Assembly (NCBI GenBank): GCA_963698275.1
Contig: CAVOQE010000001.1
Coordinates: forward strand, 558,001 to 622,000
Origin: Anderseniella sp963698275
GTDB lineage: Bacteria > Pseudomonadota > Alphaproteobacteria > Rhizobiales > Aestuariivirgaceae
Reading direction: 5' to 3'
Length of the DNA: 64,000 nt
Part shown: piece by piece, positions 53,873 to 63,021 of the stretch
Numbering within the stretch: position 1 is the stretch's first letter
Layout of the letters: each line of letters opens with the position of its first letter
Position numbers and translations under genes: made by a program
The notes under the pieces: generated by a model
What the model was told of the DNA's origin: nothing
The model's database searches: none
Seen by the model: the letters and a program-made list of their open reading frames with translations, nothing else

Positions 53873-54961
53873 ATGTTCTATTATCTATCCATCGAACTAA
53901 GCGACCAGATTTCCGGGCTGAATGTGTTCCGCTACATTACCTTCAGAACCGGCGGTGCGCTGATGACGTCGCTGTTTCTGGTGTTCATGTTCGGACCGTG
54001 GCTGATCTCCAATCTGCGCCTGAAACAGGGCAGGGGTCAGCCAATTCGCGAAGATGGTCCCGCCCGCCATATAATCGAGAAACAGGGCACGCCCACCATG
54101 GGCGGGCTGATGATTTTGGCAGGCATCGTGATCTCGACTTTGCTGTGGGCCGACCTGAACAACCTCTATGTGTGGTCGGTGTTGTTTGTCACGCTGGGTT
54201 TCGGTGCAATCGGGTTTTATGACGACTATCTGAAAGTGACCCGTGCCACCGTTGGCGGTTTTTCCGGGCGCATGCGGCTGGCGCTGGAATTCGTGATTGC
54301 CGGATTTGCGGTGTGGATGTTCACGGCGCTGGGTGAGGACAAACTATCCACAGCGCTGGCGCTGCCGTTCCTGAAAGACACGCTCATTCAACTGGGAGCG
54401 TTTTTCGTGCTGTTCGGCATGGTGGTGGTGGTCGGCGCCGGCAATGCGGTCAACCTGACCGACGGCCTCGATGGACTGGCCATCGTTCCGGTGATGATTG
54501 CAGCCGCCAGTTTCGGCGTCATTGTGTATCTCGCCGGCAATGTGAAATTCGCCGACTACCTTCAGATTCACTATATTCGCGGCACCGGTGAACTGGCGGT
54601 TCTGTGCGGTGCCCTGATCGGGGCAGGGCTTGGATTCTTGTGGTTCAACGCTCCGCCTGCGATGATCTTCATGGGAGATACGGGATCGCTGTCTCTCGGC
54701 GGTACGCTGGGCGCCATTGCCGTGGCGGCAAAACATGAAATCGTCCTGGCAATCATCGGTGGCCTGTTCGTTCTGGAAACCGTTTCGGTGATTGTGCAGG
54801 TGGCGTCCTTCAAGCTCACCGGCAAGCGGGTGTTCGCCATGGCGCCGCTGCATCACCATTTCGAGCAGAAGGGCTGGAAGGAGCCGACCATCGTGATCCG
54901 CTTCTGGATCATTTCCGTTGTTCTGGCACTTGTCGGCCTTGCCACCTTGAAGTTGCGCTAG
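53873..54961 (+). CDS. mraY: Phospho-MurNAc-pentapeptide translocase MraY
   Basis: 362 residues with about ten membrane helices. The catalytic motifs are GFYDDYLKVT (the DD pair, about 115-124), NAVNLTDGLDGLAIVP (about 191-206) and MFHHHFE-type APLHHHFEQKGW near the end; FMGDTGSLSLG is also present. It transfers phospho-MurNAc-pentapeptide to undecaprenyl phosphate, giving lipid I at the inner face of the membrane. A GGAGAGA site precedes the ATG. Confidence 0.96.
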   Translation: MFYYLSIELSDQISGLNVFRYITFRTGGALMTSLFLVFMFGPWLISNLRLKQGRGQPIREDGPARHIIEKQGTPTMGGLMILAGIVISTLLWADLNNLYVWSVLFVTLGFGAIGFYDDYLKVTRATVGGFSGRMRLALEFVIAGFAVWMFTALGEDKLSTALALPFLKDTLIQLGAFFVLFGMVVVVGAGNAVNLTDGLDGLAIVPVMIAAASFGVIVYLAGNVKFADYLQIHYIRGTGELAVLCGALIGAGLGFLWFNAPPAMIFMGDTGSLSLGGTLGAIAVAAKHEIVLAIIGGLFVLETVSVIVQVASFKLTGKRVFAMAPLHHHFEQKGWKEPTIVIRFWIISVVLALVGLATLKLR

Positions 54962-54978
54962 GGGCTGTCTGATATACG

Positions 54979-56376
54979 ATGACTATCGCAGCGCACAGCT
55001 TCAAAGGCAAAACGGTCGGCGTGTTCGGCCTGGGTCGCAGTGGTAACGCCACTGTTGACGCTCTGGTGCGCGGTGGTGCCGAAGTGCTGGCGTGGGATGA
55101 CGCGCCAGCGGCAGCCGACAAGGCCGCGGAGCAGGGATTGCCGGTGGTCAATCTGCATGGCGTGGATTTTACCACGCTGGACAGCTTTGTCCTGTCACCC
55201 GGCGTGCCGCTCACCCACCCTGAACCGCACTGGAGCGTCAAGAAGGCGCTCGCTTGCGGTGTGGAGATTATTGGTGACACGGAAATCCTGGCGCGTGAAC
55301 TGGCGGGGACCGGTGCAAAACTGGTGGCGATTACCGGAACCAACGGCAAGTCCACAACAACTGCGCTGGCCGGTCATGTTCTGGCATCTGCCGGCCTTGA
55401 TGTTGCAGTCGGCGGCAATATCGGCACTGCCGCCTTGCTGTTGCCGGCTCCAGTTGCAGGCAGGGTCTATGTAATTGAGCTGTCGTCCTACCAGATCGAC
55501 CTGATGCCATCGCTGAAACCGGATGTGGGCATCTTGATGAACCTGACGCCGGATCATCTGGAACGCCATGGCGATATGGCGCATTATGCAGCCGTCAAGG
55601 CGCGCATGTTTGCGTTGCAGGACCACAATGATCTTGCCGGTATTTCGCTGGATGACGATTGGTGTGCCCGGATTGCAGCTGAAGCTGCGAAACATGCTTC
55701 ACTTTGTTCGTTCTCCGTGGCTGCAAGAGACGCTGCTGTTATATCAGACGGTGACATGGTTACCGATAGACGTGAGGGGACATCCGTTTCACTCTCGCAG
55801 GCACGGGCGCTGCGCGGTGCGCACAACGCCCAGAATGCCTGTGCGGCATACATCATTGCGCGCCGGCTTGGTCTCGATGCCGACCAGATCGAACAGGGGT
55901 TCAACAGTTTTCCCGGGCTCGAACATCGTATGGAAGAAATCGGCTCAGCCGGACGTGTGGTGTTTATCAATGACAGCAAGGCGACCAATGCAGACGCCGC
56001 CGAAAAGGCCTTGTCGAGTTTTGAGCGCATTTACTGGATTGCCGGCGGACAGGCCAAGCAGGGTGGCATCGCTTCCTTGCAAGCTCATTTCCACCGGATT
56101 GCGAAAGCCTACCTGATTGGCCAGGACGCGCCGCTGCTGGCGGATGCACTTGAGGGCAAGGTGGCCTACATCACCTGCGATTCGATGCAGGCTGCCGTAC
56201 AGCGCGCAGCGCTGGATGCGGCTGCCGACACAAGTGAGCACAGTGAAATAGCGGTGCTTCTGTCACCGGCTTGCGCGTCGTTTGATCAATATCCCAATTT
56301 CGAAGTGCGGGGACAGGATTTTCGCGCCTGTGTGCTGGCACTTGACAGCGTGCAACAACAAACAAAGGTGGTCTGA
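54979..56376 (+). CDS. murD: UDP-MurNAc-L-Ala:D-Glu ligase MurD
   Basis: 465 residues. It begins with the MurD-type GVFGLGRSGNATVDALV nucleotide fold, has the ATP loop VAITGTNGKSTTTAL (about 115-129), the GGNIGTAALLL loop and FINDSKATNADAAEKAL. It adds D-Glu to UDP-MurNAc-L-Ala in the cytoplasm. The start is 17 nt after mraY, and ftsW follows after 3 nt. Confidence 0.95.
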   Translation: MTIAAHSFKGKTVGVFGLGRSGNATVDALVRGGAEVLAWDDAPAAADKAAEQGLPVVNLHGVDFTTLDSFVLSPGVPLTHPEPHWSVKKALACGVEIIGDTEILARELAGTGAKLVAITGTNGKSTTTALAGHVLASAGLDVAVGGNIGTAALLLPAPVAGRVYVIELSSYQIDLMPSLKPDVGILMNLTPDHLERHGDMAHYAAVKARMFALQDHNDLAGISLDDDWCARIAAEAAKHASLCSFSVAARDAAVISDGDMVTDRREGTSVSLSQARALRGAHNAQNACAAYIIARRLGLDADQIEQGFNSFPGLEHRMEEIGSAGRVVFINDSKATNADAAEKALSSFERIYWIAGGQAKQGGIASLQAHFHRIAKAYLIGQDAPLLADALEGKVAYITCDSMQAAVQRAALDAAADTSEHSEIAVLLSPACASFDQYPNFEVRGQDFRACVLALDSVQQQTKVV

Positions 56377-56379
56377 GAC

Positions 56380-57534
56380 ATGCTGATCTCACGTTCTGAT
56401 CGCGGCCTGATTGCCGACTGGTGGTTTTCTGTCGACAAGGTGCTGCTGGGCTGTGTGCTGGTTCTGATGGCATCGGGGGTGTTGTTCTCCATGGCAGCCA
56501 GCCCGCCTGTTGCGGCACGCCTGGGGCTTGACCATTTTCATTTCTTCACCCGCCAACTGGTGTTTCTGGCTCCGGCAGCTGTGGTGCTGGTGCTGACATC
56601 GCTGTTGTCACCATCCCAGGCACGCCGGATTTGCATGCTGACCTTCATTGCTGGCCTGGCAGCCATGGTACTGGCGATTTTCATCGGGCCGGAAATCAAG
56701 GGTGCGCATCGCTGGCTCGATCTGGGTCCGATAAATGTGCAGCCTTCAGAGTTTGCCAAACCGGCGTTTGTGGTTGCCGCAGCCTGGTTTCTGGCTGAAG
56801 GCATCCGGCGCCCGGACATGCCGGGCCTGTGGATTTCCTTTGCGATGTTTGCGGCCCTGGCCGGGTTACTGGTAAAACAGCCTGATTTTGGGCAACTGGT
56901 TCTGATCACCGCCGTATTCGCCACCTTGCTGCTTGTTCACGGCATTTCATGGCTATGGATATTCGGCCTTGGCGGGCTGGCCGGCGGCGGCGCGGTCGTT
57001 GCCTTTCTGTCCTTTCCCCACGTGGCGTCGCGGGTGAACCGGTTTCTCGATCCTGAAAAGCATGACACGTTCCAGGTGGATGCCGCTACCCAGGCATTCA
57101 ACAATGGCGGCCTGATGGGCACCGGTCCCGGTGGTGGAACGGCAAAGCATATACTGCCGGATGCGCACACCGACTTCATTCCTGCCGTCATCGGCGAGGA
57201 ATTCGGCTTTGTTGCAAGCGCCATCCTGATTTGCGTCATCGGCTTTATCGTGTTGCGAGTGCTGCTGCGGGCCATGCGTGTTACGGACCCGTTTACCGTT
57301 TTGTCACTGACCGGGCTGGTCAGCCTCTATGGTTTTCAGTCATTCATAAACCTGGGCGTGAACCTGACACTGCTGCCGGCCAAGGGGATGACATTGCCGT
57401 TCATCTCCTATGGCGGGTCATCGCTGATTGCGATGGCGTTCTCCATGGGGTTATTGTTGGCGTTCTCGCGTGTGCGGGTACGCAACACAGCGTTTCATTC
57501 CCGAGTTGGCGGCATGGCTCCAAAGGCAGCCTGA
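56380..57534 (+). CDS. ftsW: Septal peptidoglycan glycosyltransferase FtsW
   Basis: 384 residues, SEDS family, about ten membrane helices. Signature segments are KGAHRWLDLGPINVQPSEFA (about 107-126), GLMGTGPGGGTAKHILPDAH, DFIPAVIGEEFGF with the catalytic-region acidic residues, and LPAKGMTLPFISYGGSSLIA near the C-terminus. With FtsI it polymerises septal glycan from lipid II. The stop is followed 5 nt later by murG. Confidence 0.95.
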   Translation: MLISRSDRGLIADWWFSVDKVLLGCVLVLMASGVLFSMAASPPVAARLGLDHFHFFTRQLVFLAPAAVVLVLTSLLSPSQARRICMLTFIAGLAAMVLAIFIGPEIKGAHRWLDLGPINVQPSEFAKPAFVVAAAWFLAEGIRRPDMPGLWISFAMFAALAGLLVKQPDFGQLVLITAVFATLLLVHGISWLWIFGLGGLAGGGAVVAFLSFPHVASRVNRFLDPEKHDTFQVDAATQAFNNGGLMGTGPGGGTAKHILPDAHTDFIPAVIGEEFGFVASAILICVIGFIVLRVLLRAMRVTDPFTVLSLTGLVSLYGFQSFINLGVNLTLLPAKGMTLPFISYGGSSLIAMAFSMGLLLAFSRVRVRNTAFHSRVGGMAPKAA

Positions 57535-57539
57535 GTATT

Positions 57540-58691
57540 ATGAGTTCTGAAACAGCCAAGGCCGACACCGGCAGGACGATCGTTCTGGCGTCAGGTGGCA
57601 CAGGTGGGCATCTGTTCCCGGCACAAGCGCTTGCATCAGTGCTGGAGGCTCGCGACTGGAAGGTTCACCTGTTCACTGACAAGAGGGGCGTGGAATGGCG
57701 CGACCGGTTTCGCGACGGGACCGTGCAGGAAATTGCCTCATCAACCCTGACATTCGGCAAGCCATGGTTGCTGCCGGGCCAGGCTTCGCAACTGATCTCG
57801 GGCTTTCGACAATGCCTTGACCAGTTCAAACTTTTGACGCCGCAGGTGGTGGTCGGGTTCGGCGGTTATCCCTCCTTGCCTGCCATGATGGCCGCGCGCT
57901 ATGCCGGGATCCCGTCCATGGTGCATGAGCAGAACGCGGTCGCCGGACGGGCCAACCGGATTGCAGCCGGGTTGGGCAATGCCAGGGTAATTGCGTCATC
58001 GTTTGAGCCGTTGTACGGGTTTTCGCCCGCTCAGATGAAGCGGGTGCGGCTGACCGGTAATCCGGTACGCAAGCAGGTGATCGATGCGGTACGGCCGTAT
58101 CACGCGCCGCCCGCCGATGCATCGTTCAACCTGCTGGTGTTTGGCGGCAGCCAAGGTGCCCAGTTCTTTTCCGACTTCATGCCCAAAATGGTTGCCGAAC
58201 TGCCGAAAGCCGTTCTCAGAACGTTGCGGATCGCCCAGCAGTGCCGTCCTGAAGACATTGACAGGGTGCGTCAGGCCTATGAAGCAGCAGGTGTCACGGC
58301 GCTTTGCAAAAGCTTCTTTGATGACATGCCGGAACTGATCGCCAGATCCCATCTGGTGATTTGCCGGTCCGGTGCCTCCAGCGTGGCCGAGCTTGGCGTG
58401 ATTGGCAGGCCTGCCATCTATGTGCCGCTGCCGCATTCCCTCGATAACGATCAGCTGCGCAATGCGCAAAGCATGGAGAAAGCCGGTGGCGGCTGGGTCA
58501 TGCTGCAGAATGAAATGACACCGCAGGAAACCGCTGCCGTGTTTACACGCTTGCGTTTCGATGAGGCTGACCTTACCAGAACGGCATTGGCGGCGTCTGC
58601 GCATGGTCGGCCAAATGCTGCCGAGTTGCTGGCAGACGAGGTTGAAGAGCTGGCGCGCGCAAGACAGTCAGAGGATACTGCACCGGAATGA
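57540..58691 (+). CDS. murG: Lipid II synthase MurG (GlcNAc transferase)
   Basis: 383 residues from the ATG at 57540; the long upstream frame to 57231 is inside ftsW. It has VLASGGTGGHLFPAQALASV (the N-terminal G loop, about 17-36), the second G loop LLVFGGSQGAQFFSD, and the UDP-GlcNAc-binding ICRSGASSVAELGVIGRPAI. The enzyme adds GlcNAc to lipid I at the cytoplasmic face. A ~14-residue extension precedes the core. Overlaps the murC start by 4 nt. Confidence 0.95.
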   Translation: MSSETAKADTGRTIVLASGGTGGHLFPAQALASVLEARDWKVHLFTDKRGVEWRDRFRDGTVQEIASSTLTFGKPWLLPGQASQLISGFRQCLDQFKLLTPQVVVGFGGYPSLPAMMAARYAGIPSMVHEQNAVAGRANRIAAGLGNARVIASSFEPLYGFSPAQMKRVRLTGNPVRKQVIDAVRPYHAPPADASFNLLVFGGSQGAQFFSDFMPKMVAELPKAVLRTLRIAQQCRPEDIDRVRQAYEAAGVTALCKSFFDDMPELIARSHLVICRSGASSVAELGVIGRPAIYVPLPHSLDNDQLRNAQSMEKAGGGWVMLQNEMTPQETAAVFTRLRFDEADLTRTALAASAHGRPNAAELLADEVEELARARQSEDTAPE

Positions 58692-60106
58692 AATTAACCC
58701 AGGATATCGGGCCTATCCACTTTGTGGGTATTGGCGGCATTGGCATGAGCGGCATTGCCGAGGTGATGGCGACATTGGGCTATACGGTGCAAGGGTCCGA
58801 CATGGCCGACAACTACAATGTCGCCCGGCTGCGCAAGGCCGGTGTCACCGTACACATCGGTCACCAGCCGGAAAATCTGGGCGACGCCCAGGTCGTGGTT
58901 ACCTCAACTGCGGTAAAGCGGGACAACCCTGAAGTGCTGGAAGCGCGTGCCCGGTTCCTGCCCCTGGTGCGGCGGGCAGAAATGCTGGCGGAACTTATGC
59001 GGTTCAAGTCATGTGTCGCGGTCGGCGGCACACACGGCAAAACCACAACCACGTCACTGGTAGCTGCTCTGCTGGATGCCGGTGGTATCGACCCGACCGT
59101 CATCAATGGTGGCATAATCAATGCCTACGGTACCAATGCCAGGCTCGGCAAGGGCGACTGGATGGTGGTGGAGGCAGACGAGTCAGATGGCACCTTCGTC
59201 AAGCTGCCGGCTGATGTGACCATCGTTACCAACATGGATCCGGAGCATCTTGATCATTACGGCACCTTCGACAAGGCCAAGGAAGCCTACCGCACATTTG
59301 TGGAAAACATTCCGTTCTACGGATTTGCGGTCATGTGCATGGATCACCCGGAAGTACAGTCGCTGATTGCGCAGGTAACCGATCGCCGGGTGTTCACGTA
59401 TGGCAATAGTGCCCAGGCCGACTACCGCCTTACGGATGTGAGTTATTCCGGCGGCAAGAGCCATTTTTCAGTGGTCATCAATGACCGCCGCACAGGTGAA
59501 AGCCGCACGCTGGAGAATATCACGCTGGCCATGCCGGGTGAACACAATCTGCTCAACTCAACTGCGGCAATAGCCGTCGCCGCCAATCTGGGCGTCAGCG
59601 ATGAGGCAATTCGCAAGGGCCTGGCAGGGTTTGCCGGTGTCAAGCGCCGCTTTACCCTGACCGGTACCAGCAATGGCATAGATGTCTATGACGATTATGG
59701 TCATCACCCGGTTGAGATAACGGCGGTGCTGAAGGCGGCTCGCGGTGTCACGGAAAAGCGGGTAATCGCGGTGATGCAACCGCACCGCTACACCCGGCTG
59801 GAAAGCCTGTTTGATGAGTTCAGTTCATGTTTCAATGATGCTGACCAGGTGGTGCTGGCCCCGGTTTATGAAGCCGGAGAAGCGCCGATCGAAGGATTTG
59901 ATCATATGACGCTGGCAGACGGCCTGCGGGCCCACGGCCACAGGAACGTGTCGACAATTTCACATAACAGCGAACTTGCGCCTTTGATCCACGAGACCGC
60001 GGAAAGCGGCGACGTGGTCATCTGTCTTGGTGCTGGCAATATTACACAATGGGCCTATTCATTGCCTGACGAGCTTGATGCACTGGCCAAGCGGAGCGGC
60101 AGATAA
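58688..60106 (+). CDS. murC: UDP-MurNAc:L-alanine ligase MurC
   Basis: 472 residues. It has the MurC N-terminal motif HFVGIGGIGMSGIAEVM (about 11-27), the ATP loop VGGTHGKTTTTSLVAAL (about 112-128), EADESDGTFVKL and DDYGHHPVEI. It adds the first amino acid of the stem peptide in the cytoplasm. Its terminal A base is shared with the murB start codon (1-nt overlap at 60106). Confidence 0.96.
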   Translation: MKLTQDIGPIHFVGIGGIGMSGIAEVMATLGYTVQGSDMADNYNVARLRKAGVTVHIGHQPENLGDAQVVVTSTAVKRDNPEVLEARARFLPLVRRAEMLAELMRFKSCVAVGGTHGKTTTTSLVAALLDAGGIDPTVINGGIINAYGTNARLGKGDWMVVEADESDGTFVKLPADVTIVTNMDPEHLDHYGTFDKAKEAYRTFVENIPFYGFAVMCMDHPEVQSLIAQVTDRRVFTYGNSAQADYRLTDVSYSGGKSHFSVVINDRRTGESRTLENITLAMPGEHNLLNSTAAIAVAANLGVSDEAIRKGLAGFAGVKRRFTLTGTSNGIDVYDDYGHHPVEITAVLKAARGVTEKRVIAVMQPHRYTRLESLFDEFSSCFNDADQVVLAPVYEAGEAPIEGFDHMTLADGLRAHGHRNVSTISHNSELAPLIHETAESGDVVICLGAGNITQWAYSLPDELDALAKRSGR

Positions 60107-61023
60107 TGACGACGCCGGGTGCGCAACTGGCGCGCAGATTGCCTGCAGTTCGCGGCCGCGTTGAGCTGGACAAGCCACTGGCCGAATTTACCTGGTTTCG
60201 CGTCGGCGGACCGGCGGACGTGTTGTATTCACCGGCCGATGAAGAAGATCTTGCCGGCTTTCTTGCCGCACTGGACGAAGACATTCCGGTGCAGGTCATC
60301 GGGGTCGGCTCCAACCTGCTGGTTCGCGATGGCGGCATCCCCGGCGTCGTTATCAGGCTGGGGCGCGGATTTGGCCAGATGGCGCTTGAAGACGGGTTTC
60401 GGGTGCGCTCAGGCACCTCGGTTCCAGATATCCGGCTGGCCCGGTTCGCATTGCAAGAAGGTATTACTTTGTTAACCTTTCTGAGAGGTATACCGGGCAC
60501 AATCGGCGGCGCGTTGAGAATGAATGCGGGCGCTCATGGCGGCGAGACCCGTGACATTCTGGTGGAAGCGCGCGGGATTGATCGCAAGGGGAAGCTTCAT
60601 ATCATGTCAAACGACGACATGGGCTATGGCTATCGCAGCTCAACAGCACCGGCAGACATGATCTTCACGTCTGCACTGTTTCAAGGTGCTGAGGGCGATC
60701 GCGATGAGATCAAGTCCCACATGGATGAGATTACCGCTGCTCGCGAGGCCAGCCAGCCGATCCGTTCACGCACCGGAGGATCAACATTCAAGAACCCCGA
60801 AGGTGAAAAATCCTGGCAACTCATCGATGCAGCCGGCATGCGCGGCTTCGCAATTGGTCCGGCAAAAGTATCCGAGATGCATTGCAACTTCCTGATCAAT
60901 GAAGGTGGTGCCACTGCGGCTGAGATCGAACAGCTCGGTGAAACTGTACGCGCGCGCGTAAAGGAGAATTCCGGGATCGATCTGCACTGGGAGATCAAGC
61001 GTGTTGGCGTCGAGGCGCGCTGA
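60106..61023 (+). CDS. murB: UDP-N-acetylenolpyruvoylglucosamine reductase MurB
   Basis: 305 residues. FAD-binding pieces are TWFRVGGPADVLYSPADEED and VIGVGSNLLVRDGGI; the catalytic serine motif is in TGGSTFKNPEGEKSWQLID, and YRSSTAPADMIFTSALF is the type I substrate region. It reduces enolpyruvyl-UDP-GlcNAc to UDP-MurNAc with NADPH. The gene is followed by the only sizeable gap of the cluster (61024-61138). Confidence 0.96.
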   Translation: MTTPGAQLARRLPAVRGRVELDKPLAEFTWFRVGGPADVLYSPADEEDLAGFLAALDEDIPVQVIGVGSNLLVRDGGIPGVVIRLGRGFGQMALEDGFRVRSGTSVPDIRLARFALQEGITLLTFLRGIPGTIGGALRMNAGAHGGETRDILVEARGIDRKGKLHIMSNDDMGYGYRSSTAPADMIFTSALFQGAEGDRDEIKSHMDEITAAREASQPIRSRTGGSTFKNPEGEKSWQLIDAAGMRGFAIGPAKVSEMHCNFLINEGGATAAEIEQLGETVRARVKENSGIDLHWEIKRVGVEAR

Positions 61024-61054
61024 CACTTTGGTAGCGGTCAGGTTCATGAGGTTT

Positions 61055-61067
61055 GGTTGTCACAACC
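61055..61067. promoter_or_regulatory. Short palindrome in the murB-ddl gap
   Basis: GGTTGT (61055-61060) and ACAACC (61062-61067) are perfect arms around one C. The 115-bp gap is unusual in a cluster with overlapping genes and may hold an internal promoter for ddl-ftsQ-ftsA. No -35/-10 pair could be fixed, so the role is open. Confidence 0.3.
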
Positions 61068-61138
61068 GGAAATGTCCTGATCCAGAGCAACTTTCCTGAT
61101 CGGTTCTGATCAATGGATGGTCTTAAAAAGGTTGAGTA

Positions 61139-62077
61139 ATGCAACAACGCGATCCTGAATTTACGCATGTCGCCATGCTGATGGGTGGCTGGTCGAACGA
61201 GCGCGAAGTGTCGCTCAGCTCGGGCAAGGCGTGCACCAAAGGCCTCGAAGACGCGGGGTTCAAGGTTACCCAGATAGACGCCCAGCCCGATATCATCGAT
61301 CAACTGCGCGAATTGAAACCTGATGTGGCGTTCAACGCCCTGCACGGCAAATGGGGCGAGGGTGGTCAGGTTCAGGCAATTCTTGAAACCATGAAAATTC
61401 CATACACCCATTCGGGCATGCTTGCCTCGGCCCTGGCCATGGACAAACACCTTTGTAAATCCGCCGTTGCCCGGGTCAAGGTGCCTGTTGTCGAACACCA
61501 GGTTGTGCCGCTCAGTGATGCTATCGATCATGATGTCATACCGCAGCCCTATGTGGTGAAGCCGGTGGCGGACGGGTCCAGTGTCGGGGTGCATATTATA
61601 GACAAGGGCAACAACTCGCTGGTCTCGATGATTGACAGCGAGGGTTTTGATCCGGAAAGCCGGGTCATGGTGGAACGCTATGTACCGGGCCGGGAACTGA
61701 CCTGCGCGGTGATGGGAAATGTCGCCCTGGGCGTCACGGAGGTTTTGTCGACGGTGGGGTTTTACGACTATACCGCCAAGTACCAGCCAGGCGGGTCAGA
61801 GCACATCCTGCCTGCCGATCTTCCCAATATGGTTTATCACAGGGTTCAGAAGTACGCGCTTGCGGCTCACACGGAGCTTGGGTGCAGGGGCGTGACACGG
61901 TCGGACTTTCGCTACAATGACACCGAAGGCACCGACGGGGAGTTGATTTTCATGGAAATCAACACTCAACCCGGCATGACACCGACATCGCTGGTGCCGG
62001 AAATGGCAGCCCACGCAGGCCACAGTTTCCCCGAACTGCTGACCTGGATGATCAATGATGCAGGATTGGACCGGTGA
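61139..62077 (+). CDS. ddl: D-alanine:D-alanine ligase
   Basis: 312 residues, ATP-grasp fold. It begins HVAMLMGGWSNEREVSLSSG (N-terminal Ddl loop), then FNALHGKWGEGGQVQAILE, YVVKPVADGSSVGVHII (ATP-binding Lys and loop) and FMEINTQPGMTPTSLVPEMA (Mg/ATP residues), so the active site looks complete. It makes D-Ala-D-Ala for MurF. AAAAAGG lies 9-15 nt before the ATG. The stop overlaps the ftsQ GTG start. Confidence 0.96.
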   Translation: MQQRDPEFTHVAMLMGGWSNEREVSLSSGKACTKGLEDAGFKVTQIDAQPDIIDQLRELKPDVAFNALHGKWGEGGQVQAILETMKIPYTHSGMLASALAMDKHLCKSAVARVKVPVVEHQVVPLSDAIDHDVIPQPYVVKPVADGSSVGVHIIDKGNNSLVSMIDSEGFDPESRVMVERYVPGRELTCAVMGNVALGVTEVLSTVGFYDYTAKYQPGGSEHILPADLPNMVYHRVQKYALAAHTELGCRGVTRSDFRYNDTEGTDGELIFMEINTQPGMTPTSLVPEMAAHAGHSFPELLTWMINDAGLDR

Positions 62078-62961
62078 GCGGCATGTCAATTATTCGCAAG
62101 TTTCGCAAATTGCGCCGGGCTCCTTTGTGGGCTGTCGCCTCCAGCGCATTGCAGGCAGGTGAGCGTATAGCCAATCGCCGCACAAGCCGAATACTGGTGC
62201 GTTCAAGCGCGGTTGGCATGCTGGCGCTGGTCACCGGGTACGGCTTGCTTGTGGGAGATCACCTGTCGGATCCATCGAGCGGGACGCGCGGCCTGCCGGC
62301 GCAGGTCTCGTCGTATTTCGGCTATGCGGCTGAACAAATCCGGATTACCGGCCTGAAGCGAATGGGTGGAGCAACTGTGCTTAAAGCCATTGGCATCAAA
62401 CCAGGCGGTTCGCTCATTGGATTTGATGCAAACAATGCACGGTCGATTCTGCTCAATCTGGATTGGGTACAGGAAGCCAGCGTGCGGGTCCTGCCGCCCA
62501 ACCGGATCGAAATCGAAATTGGTGAGCGGGAACCGTTTGCCGTCTGGCAACGCGACGGCAATTATTATGTCATCGACCGTGAGGGTGCCGCTATTGCCAG
62601 TTTTGAAGCGCACAAGTTCCCGCACCTGATGCTGGTGTCGGGCGAAGGCGCACAGGAAAGCGTTTCGCAACTTGTTAACCAACTTGAAGCATGGCCTGAG
62701 TTACACTCAAGGATCAAGGCTGCGGCACGTGTGGGGAAACGCCGGTGGTCCTTGTATTTCGCTGGTGGACGGCAGGCTCTATTGCCTGAAAGGGAAGTGG
62801 AACAGGCCCTCGCCAATTTGACAGACCTGGATGCGCGGTATGGTGTTCTGGCATCGGGAATAGAGCAGGTGGACCTTCGTCTCGCCGGTTCTGCAGTGTT
62901 GGTTCCGTTTGATGGCGCCAAGGTGGATGCGGACCGCAAAGTTGCTTTGCGTAATCGCTGA
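62074..62961 (+). CDS. ftsQ: Cell division protein FtsQ
   Basis: 295 residues from GTG 62074 (ATG at 62083 also possible). A basic cytoplasmic N-terminus of about 45 residues and one transmembrane helix (about 47-63, SAVGMLALVTGYGLLVG) are followed by a POTRA domain (IRITGLKRMGGATVLKAIGI, then WVQEASVRVLPPNRIEIEIG) and the FtsQ domain. It recruits FtsL/FtsB and regulates FtsWI from the periplasmic side. ftsA starts 60 nt downstream. Confidence 0.94.
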   Translation: MSGMSIIRKFRKLRRAPLWAVASSALQAGERIANRRTSRILVRSSAVGMLALVTGYGLLVGDHLSDPSSGTRGLPAQVSSYFGYAAEQIRITGLKRMGGATVLKAIGIKPGGSLIGFDANNARSILLNLDWVQEASVRVLPPNRIEIEIGEREPFAVWQRDGNYYVIDREGAAIASFEAHKFPHLMLVSGEGAQESVSQLVNQLEAWPELHSRIKAAARVGKRRWSLYFAGGRQALLPEREVEQALANLTDLDARYGVLASGIEQVDLRLAGSAVLVPFDGAKVDADRKVALRNR

Positions 62962-63021
62962 ACCAGGCCGGCCGGCTGCGGTGCTGGGTGTATAGGTTGT
63001 TTGAGTAGGTTTTTGAGTTTC

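Noticed and set aside
57231..57539. Longer N-terminus for MurG
   Set aside because: The extension lies inside ftsW in another frame; the ATG at 57540 gives the normal protein.
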